Assembly: GCA_030710605.1 (NCBI GenBank)
Contig: CP092876.1
Coordinates: forward strand, 68,014,115 to 68,078,114
Direction: 5' to 3'
DNA from: Cordylochernes scorpioides
Taxonomy: Eukaryota > Arthropoda > Arachnida > Pseudoscorpiones > Chernetidae
Length of the DNA stretch: 64,000 nucleotides
Positions 11,431 through 23,090 of this stretch are shown here, in pieces (the first letter of the stretch is position 1; every line of letters starts with the position of its first letter). The translations under genes and the position numbers were made by a program. The notes under the pieces are model-generated. The model was not told the DNA's origin and searched no databases. It saw only the letters and a program-made list of their open reading frames with translations.

Positions 11431-14114
11431 CTATCACGACATCGACATCGCACTAGTGTCAGAAACCTGGCTTAAGCCGTGCCATAAATGAAGATTCGAA
11501 ACTTCATCACCCTCCTCAACGACAGACTAACCGGACAAGGTGGTGGAACTGCCATATTCATCCACAATAAGTACAGCCATGCACCTATTCATGCCACCAC
11601 CTCAAGCCTGGAAACCACAGAAATTTCAATCAAAAACAAAAACGGGTTAAATATGAACCTGTATTCGTGCTACAAACCACCAAACACCTATCTAGATCAA
11701 ACCGATATCTATAACATTTTTTCAACGGACACACAGACCATCATAGCAGGGGACCTAAACTGCAAACATCCTGCCTGGGGTTCCACCACCCAAGTGGAAG
11801 AAGGCACCAAAACGCAATCAACGTTATGGACCTAGATGTGAGCTACCCTGACGAACCTACTCATGACTCAACTCCAGACATCATTGACATCGCCGTGCAC
11901 AAAAACATCTCCCAAAGCGCATACTCTAAAGTCCTGCATGAACTAACCTCTGATCATCTCCCAGTACACACTACTTGTGCTACAGGATTTCAAAAAATCT
12001 CCTACTCAAATACAAAAATAAAAATTACAGATTGGGCCCTATTCAAGTACAAAATGGAAATCGCTGAACCTCCTGAACTGATCCTAGACACATCTTCAAA
12101 AATAGACGAGGCCATTACACACATTGAAGAACAAATGGTGCAAAATTTGAAAGATTCAACAAAATATAAGGACCCGGAACTAGAACGAAGATATCCACCT
12201 CACATTAAAGAAAAAATACAATCCACCAACAGACTAAGAAAAAAAATGAAAAAAACCTGCGACCCCCGAGATAAATCAGCCTACATGACGGCCCGGGAGA
12301 GAATCACAGAAACTTACAAGAGAGCACTATAACACCAGCTGGGACCACTTTATCGAAAACTTGAAAGTCACGGACCAAACCATATGGAAAGCCATCAAAC
12401 GATTATCCAACTCTGAAAAACAAGAAATAACACTGAAGACAAACAATGGGCAGACACTAACCACAGAAGAAGCAGCTGAATTATTTGCCAACAACTATGA
12501 AAAACAGTTCACCCCCAATCCCTATACATCCCACTCCAAACCTACTCGTACATACATAAAACGTGTGAACTCATAAATGAAAAAAATAAAGAAGCAGGAC
12601 TAGAACCAACAAACATTGGTGAAATAAAAGCTATTATTGAATATCTACCAAATAAAAAAGCTCCCGGAATCGACGAATTGCCTAATGAAGCTCTCAAACT
12701 GCTCCCTAATCATATACTAGCATCAATAGCCGAAATCTTTAACGCCTCACTGCAACTTGCCCACTTCCCTGAGAGATGGAAAACGTCCATTATCTGTCCC
12801 ATACTTAAAAAAGGAAAATCCATGCATGAACCAACAAACTACAGGCCCATTTCGCTGTTACCATTGTTTTGAGAAGACTCCGAAAATCCCTAGAAGAAAA
12901 GATTCCACTCAGACCTGAACAATTTGGCTACCAAGCCAAACACTCAACATTGCACCAGCTAGTTGTTGTCACTGAAAAAATAAGAAAAGCCATGGACCTA
13001 GGCCAAATAACAGGAGCCGTATTCTTCGATATTGCCAAAGCATTCGATAAAGTCTGGCACGAAGCCCTTCTCTACAAAATGTGCAAAAAGCACCTTCCTG
13101 GAGACATCATAAAAATAACGCAAAATTTCTTAACAAATAAAACATTCAAGGTACGAGTCAAAGACGAACTTTCAACAGCTAGGAACATCCTTGCTGGGGT
13201 CCCTCAAGGATCGGTCACAGGACCAACCTTTTTCGACATATATATAGATGACTTCCCCTGTATTGAAGACACCTCCTTACACCTATTTGCCGATGATACC
13301 GCCATTTTGGCCTCGACATACGACTTCGACAAACTCCACATGAAACTTGAAGAGGCCAGCATCTTTTCCACGCTCTGGTGTAAAGAATGACGAGTCACAA
13401 TGAACCCCTAAAAAAGTGGAGCAACAATATTTTCCAGAAAAAAAGACAAAATTAAGAAACCTTTAGATGAACTTTTTGTTTTTGAAGACAATATTAAATG
13501 GAAAGAGAACATCCGATACCTAGGGATGACCCTAGACGAGCACCTAACCTTCAAAAAACACACCGAAAACAGAATTAATTTGGCGAAAGCTGCCCAACAC
13601 CGATTATCCCTACTTCTAGGACGGAAAAGCAAATTATATTTTCGTTTCGAAAGAACCGTTTACACATCAATAATAAGACCAATACTCATATATGGCCACC
13701 ACATTTTATGACAGCACATAAGACCATCCTTAAAAAGCTAGAAGTCTTCGAAAATAAAATGAGCAGAAAAATCATGTCTCCACCCTGGTTCGTTCGGAAC
13801 ACAATCCTCAGGAACGATCTAAATATCGAAAACATCAATGACTACATTATTAGAAAATCATTTAAATTCTACGAAAAATCCGAAAAATAAGAAAACCCCA
13901 CCTTTAAGGAAGCCACAAACTACAAATGCGGAAAAAGGAAAATAAGAAATTTAAAACCTTGACAAATTCTCTATCAATTAAGCCAGAATGACGAAAAGTT
14001 GAAAAAAAGGAAAACAAACCCACCTTGAATATCAAACAAGCCAGAAAAAACCTTCTCAAGAACAATATCCCCAAAGACCTGAGAATCCGGACCCAACGAC
14101 ATCATTATAAATTA
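11430..14114 (+). pseudogene. LINE ORF2 (endonuclease plus reverse transcriptase), broken
   Basis: Compared with the intact 937-aa ORF2, this copy lacks the first residues including the catalytic Asn. It begins at the HDIDIALVSETWL region, here in a different frame from ORF1. The endonuclease GDLNCKHPAWG and TSDHLPV motifs and the RT motifs FFDIAKAFDKVWH and LFADDTAILAS are legible. Frameshifts or stops occur near 11480, 11800-11835, 12330, 12576, 12870, 13390, 13710 and 13890. It cannot produce the enzyme. Confidence 0.9.
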
Positions 14115-14231
14115 TAATTGTAAATGAACCCCTGTACTTAACAATCCCCCTCAGTATATTGTAAATATAATGATCTAGGTTGCTCTTTTTGAGCGGCACC
14201 TAATAAAGTTATTTGGAAACTGAGAAAGTTG

Positions 14232-14411
14232 AATGACCTTACTTCAAGGGATCATTTCTAAAGTTTCGTACGCAGTTCGATAACCGAAATTCGACGGGAC
14301 GCCACCCGCGATGAGTAGGTGGGGGGGGCCTTTCCCTGAGCGTGAAGTTGGATCCTTCGGTGGTCCTTTGATGATCGCTCAATACTGGGAACTGCCCGCT
14401 CTGAGTGGGTC
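14232..14411 (+). ncRNA. U3 snoRNA-like sequence, copy 1
   Basis: The order of conserved U3 elements is intact. A GACCTTACTTCAAGGGATC start holds box A (GGGATCATTTCTA), then come box B (CTGAGCGTGAAG), box C (TTGATGATCG) and box D (TCTGAGTGG) at the 3' end, followed by a T run. U3 is the box C/D RNA that guides 18S rRNA processing in the nucleolus. At about 180 nt this is shorter than usual for animal U3, and no snRNA-type promoter is evident because a LINE/SINE tail lies directly upstream. It is probably a pseudogene or divergent copy, but the homology is clear. The second copy is at 54327-54503. Confidence 0.8.
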
Positions 14412-14482
14412 TTTTTTTTTTTTATTGAATAAAGAATAGTGAGAAAGAAAATTTGGGCAACCTTTTTTCTGTATATTTTTAT

Positions 14483-14960
14483 GAAGAATATACCTGGCTT
14501 CGCCCGAGTTTTATTCAAAAAAAAAGTTTACCTAACGAACATCAGTAAAAATAATTTTTACAAGGTAAACATTCACTCCTTACTGAACTTATTCTTGTCC
14601 AAAGTAGATTTATGTTTGTTACTCTTCTCCAACAAAACTACTGGATAAACAATTTGAAAATTTTGCATATATAGGTAGTTGGATATATAGATTAGCATAT
14701 AAGCTATTCAAAGAATGAAATTGAACAATTAACAAACCATTTCGCATATTTTTGAGTTATAAGATTGTTATCATTAGATTACTTACTCTGAATGACCCAG
14801 AATCGCCTGGCTTCTCCCTTAGTGAGTCAAGCGAACTTATTATAATTTTATCATTATCTCTCTTATTAGTATTCATGAGATTATTATTATAATCATTTTG
14901 TTTGTGTGTGTTTCATTTTGAAAATCATAAAACGCTTTTTCAGGTATTATGAAAAATTAA
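14483..14960 (-). repeat. Diverged Helitron end and start of block R
   Basis: This resembles the left margin of block R at 23091 and 47251 (ATACCTGGCTTCGCCCGAG and the following AT-rich segment), but it is clearly more diverged. A run of 13 G follows near 14967-14980. Confidence 0.5.
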
Positions 14961-15026
14961 GATATAGGGGGGGGGGGGGTGGAAGATATCTTAATATTTA
15001 TTGGGAGATTAAGTAGAGTTAAAAAT

Positions 15027-15150
15027 ATCCAGTTCAAAATAACTTTATTTCAACCCGTCGCTCAAAAAGGACAACATAGATCATAATATTTACAATAATG
15101 GAAAATGGGGGGTATATCCAATAGTTAATTTACAATTATATTAAAATTAT
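15027..15150 (-). mobile_element. 5'-truncated fragment of a related LINE 3' end
   Basis: On the minus strand this matches the 3' untranslated end of the LINE at 37207-37320 (AATAAAGTTATTT tail, GAGCGAC for GAGCGGC, and the TTGTAAATAT region) with more differences. It contains no coding part. The sequence from 15150 to 15655 shows nothing I recognise. Confidence 0.65.
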
Positions 15151-15655
15151 GTTATGGTATCAATGTATCTTGGGGAATTGTTTTTGGAACCAGGTTTTTC
15201 CTGATAGATGGCGCGCTATTGCTTTGTGTTAATATAAATATGTACACATAATTTCTCATATATATAGAGATGGAAGTTATTTCTTTTCCGTTTCTTCAAT
15301 ATCAAATCAATCTGGCTCAACAATGTATCGAACAGAACACAGGCGAAGTCTGGTCATTAATATATAAGAAAATTTCAAAGTCCACCCTAACTCTATTCCA
15401 TTAAAACAACAAATAAAAAATATTATATACATAAATTATGTATATATACGAAAATTAAGAAGTTTTCACAAGATATCAGAGTTATAAAGATATTATGAAA
15501 TTGATGGTGAAACATTTGCTTCTTTTTAACCCTGAGTCACTTAAACTAAATTCATCACAGAATCTATTAATATGGTGGGATAATTGTAAGATGCAAGCCC
15601 TGAGAATCCATCAACACAAGCTAGGCAAAGGTTATGAACCATTCTAAAATATCTC

Positions 15656-15955
15656 ATGGAAATGGATCTCAACCAAAGAGCAAGTTATATGTCCAATAGC
15701 ACCACAGGGATCCGACATGAACTGGAGTCAGAGAGCTCGTGGTATAAAGAGAATGCTGTCTTCTACGCTGATATGATTGGAGAATATTTCCCTCAAACCG
15801 TGAAGAGGGAAAAGATGTTTCGCAAATGGAATGTCATCACACAAGAAAGACTGTTCAAGAAGACAACAGTGTCAGTTCAACTCCAAATAGAAGAACACCT
15901 CGCGGATAGCGAAACTTTGATGCTTACTTTGCAAATGCTGACATCCATGAAATAA
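15656..15955 (+). CDS. Unrecognised 99-aa reading frame
   Basis: A single open frame of 99 codons starts MEMDLNQRASYMSN and ends at a stop before 15960. The predicted peptide is hydrophilic, without signal peptide or membrane segment, and I recognise no domain. Base composition here is less AT-rich than the surroundings, and the upstream 120 bases also look non-repetitive, which hints at an exon or element fragment. No copy exists elsewhere in the window. It could be chance. Confidence 0.25.
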   Translation: MEMDLNQRASYMSNSTTGIRHELESESSWYKENAVFYADMIGEYFPQTVKREKMFRKWNVITQERLFKKTTVSVQLQIEEHLADSETLMLTLQMLTSMK

Positions 15956-16233
15956 CGCAAGCTTGGATAGCAATATGCTCTTTCATTTGAGGGTCATAAA
16001 ATATATTATTCACTCAAAATATATTACAATATATAAATATTTGTTTATGACTTTGAATTTATAAGTTAACTTTACACTGAAGATTTGTTTGTAAAACATT
16101 AGTTTATTTAGTAATTTATAATCACTAAATACAAGTTTATATACATGTACAAATCTCTCTCTCTTGAAGTACCCCGGATTCTAGGAGTGTATTACATGTC
16201 AATTTCAATCATAGTTCACATATATAGTATATA

Positions 16234-16850
16234 GCAGATGTACCCGGCTCGAGTTTAACCTGAAATAGTTTGCCTAACGAATATTTGATAAAAAATATAT
16301 TTGAGCAAATATTTATTCTCTAATAAATCGAGATTTTTATAAATATATAAAAAAAATTGACTTATATATATAGAGAGAAATACTATGATCTTAGTCAACA
16401 GCCCGAGAAGCGATATTTTATATATAGAGATGACCTGGCTCCGTCTGTATTCTGCCCAAATGAATGTTTTGCTAATATATTTTGGTCCTGCCTACTTAAA
16501 ATGGCGATCTGAGTTCGCCTTAGTCTGCTTAAAGGAATTTTCACCGAAAATACTTTTCTAACAATCAACGAAGATACAGCAATATTATCATCATCATCAT
16601 TTTCTGACTAAAAATCGATAGTTTTACCCAGTACCTGAAGTAATTTTATTTTTTCGGCTAAAAATGCGACAAAAACCTCTCCCAAATTTATCAGTACAAT
16701 GAATTAAATCCGGAAGAGTTTATTTTCGTATTTTTAGCCAAGAAACATATTTTTTTACTCTATGTCTTGTAAGAATATCAACCGAATTAGGTACTAACTG
16801 AGGACGTGTATAGCCGACAAACATCCATACACTGACTTATAAATATATAT
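16234..16850 (-). mobile_element. Degenerate Helitron, family 2
   Basis: The left side has a decayed 3' end (AGCAGATGTACCCGGCTCGAG). The interior resembles 20740-21060 (GATGACCTGGCTCCG, TTTGGTCCTGC). The right side ends with a motif resembling the 5' module of the family (ACAAACATCCATACACTGAC, then a TATA run). No CTAG hairpin is intact. Confidence 0.5.
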
Positions 16851-16981
16851 AGAAAATAGTAATATTTTTTAATTTGTCGTTGTGGGGTTCTAATCGTATT
16901 TATTTGGTGACAAAAGAAGAATACTATTAAATAATATTGCATAAATGTCAATAGGCGTTTTCCAGTGGTGGTTAGTAATCA

Positions 16982-17164
16982 TACATAAGTCGGTGGACGA
17001 GTGGGTAACACCCTCGATTCCCAACAGTCATGAACCGGGATTAACTCCCGCGTTAAAATTTTGTTTAATATGTGAATAACCTTCACATATTATTCACTGT
17101 TTCAATTATCATAAACTAGGTTGCTCTTGTTGAGCGGTACCTAACAAAGTGATTTTGAACCGGC
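16982..17164 (+). mobile_element. tRNA-derived SINE, copy b (183 bp)
   Basis: It is flanked by perfect 12-bp target duplications GGTTAGTAATCA (16970-16981 and 17165-17176). It shows the A-box-like TGGACGAGTGGG, the 10-bp hairpin and the LINE-like tail (CTAGGTTGCTCT, GAGCGGTACCTAA). Copy c at 26876-27058 has the same length and the same target duplication, so the SINE was present before the block duplicated. Confidence 0.88.
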
Positions 17165-17690
17165 GGTTAGTAATCAGGGATATCACACAAGATGTAACAC
17201 GATATGGAACAAAGATGCTACATAAGATGTCTAACCTACATTCCCCGCAGTGCACAGACACACAGACATTTACATTTTCTCGGAATTTGTATTTTATTTC
17301 TCAAACATTCAGAGATACCCTCACTTTCTTGGAGTCAACAAACAGGCTGAATTCTAAACTCAAATATAATACACATATACCACACAAAAAATAAATCATC
17401 TTCAATTCTTACAAACTTCATCCAAAAAAAAAAATACTACCACCTACATTAGTCTGAAAATATGTAATGATAAAAAATAAATAAAAATGCGTTTATATGA
17501 TTTGGTCTCTTTGAAGACTCCAAGAAAGCGAGGATAGCTCTGAATGTTTGAGAATTAAAATCCAAATACCGAGATATTATAAGTATTTCTGCTCTGCGGG
17601 GAATGTAGGTCAGACATATATGTAACATCCTTGTTGCATAGCGTGTGGCATCCCGGAGTACTAACCACGGGAACATTGTGTCTTAATAAT
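17165..17690. repeat. Long inverted repeat in block T, copy 1
   Basis: The left arm (about 17165-17350) and the right arm (about 17510-17690) are inverted copies. Both contain the GTTAGTA, CACAAGATG/CATCTTGT-like, CCCCGCAGTGCA/GCTCTGCGGGG and GGAGTCAACAAACAGGC / TTTGAAGACTCC landmarks. The spacer of about 160 bp is AT-rich. Similar arms are at 18620-18830, 19055-19200 and 27059-27450. Confidence 0.65.
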
Positions 17691-19669
17691 TGGAATATAT
17701 TTACTAGCATTTTCCTTTTTTCATCAGATAAACCATGTTAGAACAACTCAATTATTACAATTTTTCTAAATAATAAATAATAAAAAAAACGCGGCACTAC
17801 TTGGATTCGAACTTAGAACGCCTCTATCAACATATATATTTTTTATAATTTATATATTTATTTTTATATTCATATATTTTTATATCTTCCTCATATTATT
17901 TATTTTTATATTCGTCTTTTTTTGATGCGCCATTTTTGGTAATACATATTCAATTAGTTCCTTATTTATTTATTCCTTACTTCATTTATTATACATATTT
18001 CCATTTTTCTTTTGATGCTTCTTTCTATTGAGGTAGCATTCAAGATTGTCGTTTTATTTATTTTTTAATATATATATATAAATTATATATTTTTTATTTA
18101 TATTTTATTTTGTATTTTTTTTTATACATTTATATTTATTATGAGGCTGATCTAATTTTGATTATCCAAGTGTCTATGGTGATACATCAGGCATGATGCC
18201 ATCAGGTTGTATCATGCCGCGTTTTCCCATCGTTAGATGTCCCAGAATGTCATCTCTGGTCAGATGGTGACAGTGAGAGGCAAGGGTATGTACCAGCCTT
18301 CCATCACTGCACGCTCTGTTTAATGTCATAAAATATATTATATAGATATTTAAAATTCTGTAGTTACTTTAAAGCGTTTGGAGTTTCATCAAGAACTGGA
18401 GAACTCAGTTTATATCCATCTTGTTTTTAAAAATGCTTTTGGATGATCACGCGATGCCTTCACGCGACGATATATAATGAAGTTAGGCGTACAGCCTATT
18501 GAAATATTGGAATTTTATATAAAATAAAATGTTTTTTTTTTGTTTTATTTCAGATCCAAAATATGTCTTTTAATTAGTAATTTCATATGGATTGCTCAAT
18601 ATTCAAGAAATATATATATATATATATGGTTTAGCCTGTTTGACGACTCCAAGAAAACGAGAATAACTCTGAATTTTCGAGAATTAAAATCCAAATTCCG
18701 AGAAAGTGTAAGTGCTCCTGCACTGCGGTGTATGTAGGTAGAGGTCATACATCTTATGTAATATCCTTGTTGCATACTCACATCGTGTGACACTACGGAG
18801 TACTAACCGCGGGAACATTGTGTCTTCATTATTAAAATATATTTACTAGCATTTTCCTTTGTCATCACATAAACCTTGTTAGAACCACTCAATTATTACA
18901 ATTTTATAAAATAATAATAATAAAAAAACGCGGCACTACTTGTATTTGAACTTAGAACGCCTCTATCAACATATATTTTTTATTATTTATATTTATAATA
19001 CATAATTATAGTACATATCTTTTTTATATTATTTATTTTCATATTCATCTTTTATCACCAAAGTGCTCCTGCACTGCGGTGTATGTAGGTAGAGGTCATA
19101 CATCTTATGTAATATCCTTGTTGCATACTCACATCGTGTGACACTACGGAGTACTAACCGCGGGAACATTGTGTCTTCATTATTAAAATATATTTACTAG
19201 CATTTTCCTTTGTCATCACATAAACCTTGTTAGAACCACTCAATTATTACAATTTTATAAAATAATAATAAAAAAAAATATTTATTATTTTATTAATATA
19301 TATTTATTATGATGCTGTTCTAATATTGAGTATCCAAGGGTTTATGGTGATACATCAGGTTATATCGTGCTGCGTTTTCCCACCGTTAGATGTCCCAGAA
19401 TATCATCTCTGGTCAGATGGTGACAGTGACAGGCTGGTGTATGTACCAGCCTTCCATCACTGCACACTGTTTATTGTCATAAAATGTATTATATAGTTAT
19501 TTATAATTCTGTAGTTACTTTAAACTGACTGTAACCCATTAAAAAGGGGAAGCAAGTTTATATCTATATATAAAACAATAGTTCATAAAGACAACTTTCA
19601 CACTCTTCAATTAAAATTACAAATAAAATATAATGAATCTAACATGAGTATATATTCAGATTAATAATC
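17691..19669. repeat. Block T body with internal tandem duplication, no gene
   Basis: The segment around 18145-18370 recurs at 19305-19500 (shared landmarks ATGTCCCAGAATGTCATC and GTCAGATGGTGACAGTGA), and 18700-18910 recurs at 19060-19260 almost unchanged. Near 17795-17825 and 18935-18965, the minus strand shows a tRNA B-box-like AGTTCGAATCC, suggesting an old SINE. No protein frame is conserved between the copies. Confidence 0.6.
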
Positions 19670-20644
19670 TGTTTAAAATATAGGATATACAAAACTTATT
19701 CAAAATTTAAACCAATATAAAATTTACATATTTTGTGATAGAAAAATGATAGGTAGATATGAAAGGAATTTGACCCTAGAATTTGTAAATGTTGAAATAT
19801 CAGACTAGTTTGCTTATTTTGGAGTCAGAAAATATGATGATATTATTGTTGTCTGATGATTGTCAATAATGTTTTCATATAATAATAATAGAACATGAGC
19901 TCTTTTTTTGAACAGGTCTAGAATAGCAACCTTCTCTAAGGCTTATTAAGTAGTTGTGAAACTATATGTTTCAATAATATATTTTCAACTCTTAAAAATA
20001 AATAATGCTAAATCGAATTATCATCAATTAATGTTTCACATTTAGTATTATCCATTTTCACAATAAATGTAGGGATATTTGGAACTACACCCTGTTTTTT
20101 TTTATGTATATTTCATATGAAAACCTTTTATATGAATTTTACCATTTCAGCATTATTTCAACTTTTTAATAGTTTCAAGGTGTCTGGGAATGGACAAATT
20201 CTCAAATAGCTTTTCAAATGTAATTTTGATTATGAGCGCTCTTCCAGATCACATAAAAGTGTGAAATTTTGAACTCTCGCTCAATTCAATTGATAATTTT
20301 TGGAGTACTAGTTTGCTTATTTTGGAGTCAGAAAATATGATGAAATTATTGTTGTATCAGGATTGTCAATAATGTTTTCATATAATAATAATAGAACATT
20401 AGCTCCTTCTTTGAACTTATTTTTCTTTTCAAATCTGATCATAATATTCTATTATTATATTACAAACAGTTCTATAACGACAGCCAGTTCTAAGCCTTAT
20501 TAAAATTCATCTTGTTGAAGCTAAAAATTAAAGTATTTGAAAGACTATGTATTTCACTAATGGATTTAACATTTTCCAATTGTAAATTTTAAGGGAGGAA
20601 ATGATTATCACGAAAAAGGTTTAACATAATTCTTTTATATAACA
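19670..20644. repeat. Block S, copy 1, left part
   Basis: This matches 33299-34230. It also has an internal duplication (about 19805-19895 and 20310-20400). No coding frame is visible. It is interrupted at 20645 by a Helitron 3' end. Confidence 0.7.
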
Positions 20645-21283
20645 CTAGCAGAATGACCCGGGCAATGCCCGGGTTTTACCCGAATAAATGCTTTTATTCA
20701 AATACTATTCGTTACAATTATAAATTGGCGCCGTGGATGTCATTCTTGTGAAACGTCCCGCTCCAAACTTTGTGTCCGAGAAGCGATATTTTTATAAAGA
20801 TATGATCTGGCTTTGTGTCTTCTGCTCGAATGAATATTTTTCTATTAGAATTTTGTTCCTGCATACTAAAAATGAACTGGCTTCACCCGTGGTCTCTGCT
20901 TTTTGGAATTTTTCCGGATATAATTTTGTATCTGATAATAAAATATGATACAGCAATATTGTCATCATCATTTTCTGAATAAAAAGCAACTATTTTTTTC
21001 CCAGAACCTGTCAATTTATTTTTTTTGACTAAAAATCCGAAAAATTATATTTTCCAGATTTTTCTCTATGTCCTGTTAAAACACGTTTTACATGTCCATT
21101 ATGTCAGCTGAAATTGCCTCACATCTTCACCGCTAGAGGCGCTGCTTGCGAGCGAAAGGGCAAATTTGCCACGCAATATGCAAATAACTTGTATACATAC
21201 TTGTATACTTGTGTAAATAGACAGGAAAAGCACATATATTTTAATAATATGAATGAGTTTTAAAAATTGTAAAAAAAAAAAAA

Positions 21284-21351
21284 GCATCGGCCGGGAATCG
21301 AACCTGGGGCGCCCGCGTGGCAGGCGAGCATACTACCACTGAACCAAAAGC
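21284..21351 (-). pseudogene. tRNA-Gly(GCC) relic
   Basis: On the minus strand the anticodon arm (CGCCTGCCACGCGGGCG), T arm (GGTTCGATTCC) and 3' acceptor strand (CCGATGC) are those of tRNA-Gly(GCC). The 5' acceptor strand reads GCTTTTG and is shortened, so it no longer pairs. A run of T follows the 3' end. About 25 bases beyond it (ACAATTTTTAAAACTCATT) are shared with the second tRNA-Gly copy at 61170. Confidence 0.75.
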
Positions 21352-21530
21352 AAACGGTGACAGAATTGATTAAGAAAGAATTGTGCATGACGCTGATAAC
21401 TGTATTTGTAAATTTTAAAAATAAATTCGTCACTTTAAAAATTGAGTTTTAAAAAAGGATTGTTTTGTGTAAAATTCAAAAGACAATGTCATAAAGATTA
21501 ATTAAATACATTTGAAATTAAGTGCAATTG

Positions 21531-21975
21531 CTATTTTACGATAAAATGACCACGAAATAAATTATAAACAGATTTTAATTGGATAAACTGGTGTTCTTGT
21601 GTGGCCAGGAAGCAATTTTTGTGAATGCGAGAAAACCATCCTTCACAGTCTCCTGATATAATTTTACTAATTGCATCAGTGATAACCTCGCCTAACGTGA
21701 TGTCACGTCGAGGAAGCAGCGACCTAACCAATGTTTTAATTTTGCTAAATGAAAATTCGATTGGATTTAGCATATATGAATATGGTGAAAAAACTTCACC
21801 CTGCCTCTTTGCAGACTAACAGAAGCCCGAGTTACTGCGGATGTGTGCGCGCGCGCGCGCTCTTGCATTATCCAAATAGAAACAAGCATCATTAAATCCA
21901 TATCTCATGGCTACAATTTCATCAAGCTCACGTAAATATTCAAAGAAAATTGTCTATTACAACCGCCAAAACGTA
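21531..21975 (-). pseudogene. Tc1/IS630-like (DDE_3-type) transposase C-terminal fragment
   Basis: The 80-codon frame at 21531-21773 begins MLNPIEFSFSKIKTLVR, preceded in frame by SPYSY. This is the conserved third catalytic Glu region (NPIE) of Tc1/IS630-superfamily transposases. Further upstream on the minus strand (about 21870-21965) another frame reads YLRELDEIVAMR and then CFYLDNAR, the second catalytic Asp region. A GC dinucleotide run at about 21846-21860 directly follows the LDNAR codons and probably broke the frame. N-terminal DNA-binding and first Asp regions are not seen. Confidence 0.7.
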
Positions 21976-22053
21976 TTTGACGACGAACTCAATTTTAAAA
22001 AGGACGAATTTATTTTCAAAGGTGACGAATTCACTCTTAAAATAATTTACTAT

Positions 22054-23090
22054 ATTTTACCAATATATTTGATGACATTTCCTATACAATATCCTCATTT
22101 TTATTTAAGTTATTTAAAATAGATTTATATAAATACAACTTAAAATAGGAGTAATCACCTGAAATAATTTCTAAGATGAGATCAAAGCTAACAGCGACGA
22201 GGTTCAACTTACCCACTCACGATGACAATTTAATTATTTGATATTATTTTTGTAAATCTGTTCCTTTTTGGATTAAAAGAGCCATTACTGCCCTCTTTTG
22301 ATTTAAACCGTATTTTCCTGGAGCGTACTAGATCGATGACCCATTTGTATAAAATAGTATAACTATTCGAGTGAACATGAACACACAACGTCCAGGTTTT
22401 AACCAAATGAATTTTAACCTGAATACATAAAATGAAATGTTGTTTTGAATTAAATAATATTGGTTACAACAATAAATGGACTCTGCCTTGCTAGGGTTCT
22501 ATTAGAGTGAATGCTTGTCCAATGTATTATACTGCCTGGAGTATAGGAGTTCCATCTATGCTTCCTTCCTGTGGTGAATCTGTATAAGTCCGGTTGTCTT
22601 AATAAAGCTGTATGTATGTGTGTATATTAAGATTTGACACATTTAATTCATAATAATACATCTAATTATCATACTAAATTGAAATTATTTAAAACGAAAA
22701 ATTTATAATGAAACACAGTTTTGTGATGGTAACAATGAAATATTAATTGTATTTTTTTTTACTAATGACTACCTTTTAGAGCAGAAATGGTAAAATTCTA
22801 ATAAAAGTATTTGTTAAATAATATTTGTCTGGAAAACGTTCACTTGGGAAGAAGCTTGGCGAAGCTAGATCATGGAGTTGGTGTAAAATATTCATAATTA
22901 TTTTTATCTCCAAAATGTGTAAAATTGCTTGTTATTCGGGGAAAGATTTAGGCTTTGAATGGATTTTATATCAGTCTCTATATTCAGCTATATACTTGCC
23001 AAATTTTCCAATGGGTTTTCAGTAGTTTTGGTGGAGAATAGTAGCTGACACTAATTTATATTGAAAGGAAAATATATATATATATATATA
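22054..23090. repeat. Block S, copy 1, right part
   Basis: This matches 34195-34314 plus 41832-42636. The Copia target in copy 2 corresponds to about 22150 here, where no element is present. It ends in a TA run directly before the block R terminus at 23091. No gene is seen. Confidence 0.7.

Larger units (their letters stand above)
10360..14219 (+). mobile_element. Jockey-type LINE, broken copy
   Basis: It is flanked by 14-bp target duplications (CTGAGAAAGTAGAA at 10346-10359 and CTGAGAAAGTTGAA at 14220-14233). The empty site survives at 54315-54328. The sequence is collinear with the intact LINE at 37207-41689 but carries internal deletions and many frame breaks. It sits between the SINE and the U3 snoRNA copy of this block. 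Confidence 0.88.
20645..22053 (-). mobile_element. Helitron-type insertion carrying a tRNA and a transposase relic
   Basis: CTAG at 20645-20648 is followed by the hairpin region CCCGGGCAATGCCCGGG, a family 2 3' end on the minus strand. Block S resumes at about 22054 (compare 34195 onward), so roughly 1.4 kb is extra in this copy. No clear TC 5' end is seen at the right boundary, so the extent is defined by comparison only. The insert contains a decayed tRNA-Gly and a DDE transposase fragment. Confidence 0.5.

Noticed and set aside
22825-23025. 66-codon frame in block S
   Set aside because: It is disrupted in the second block copy near 42450 and shows no domain.
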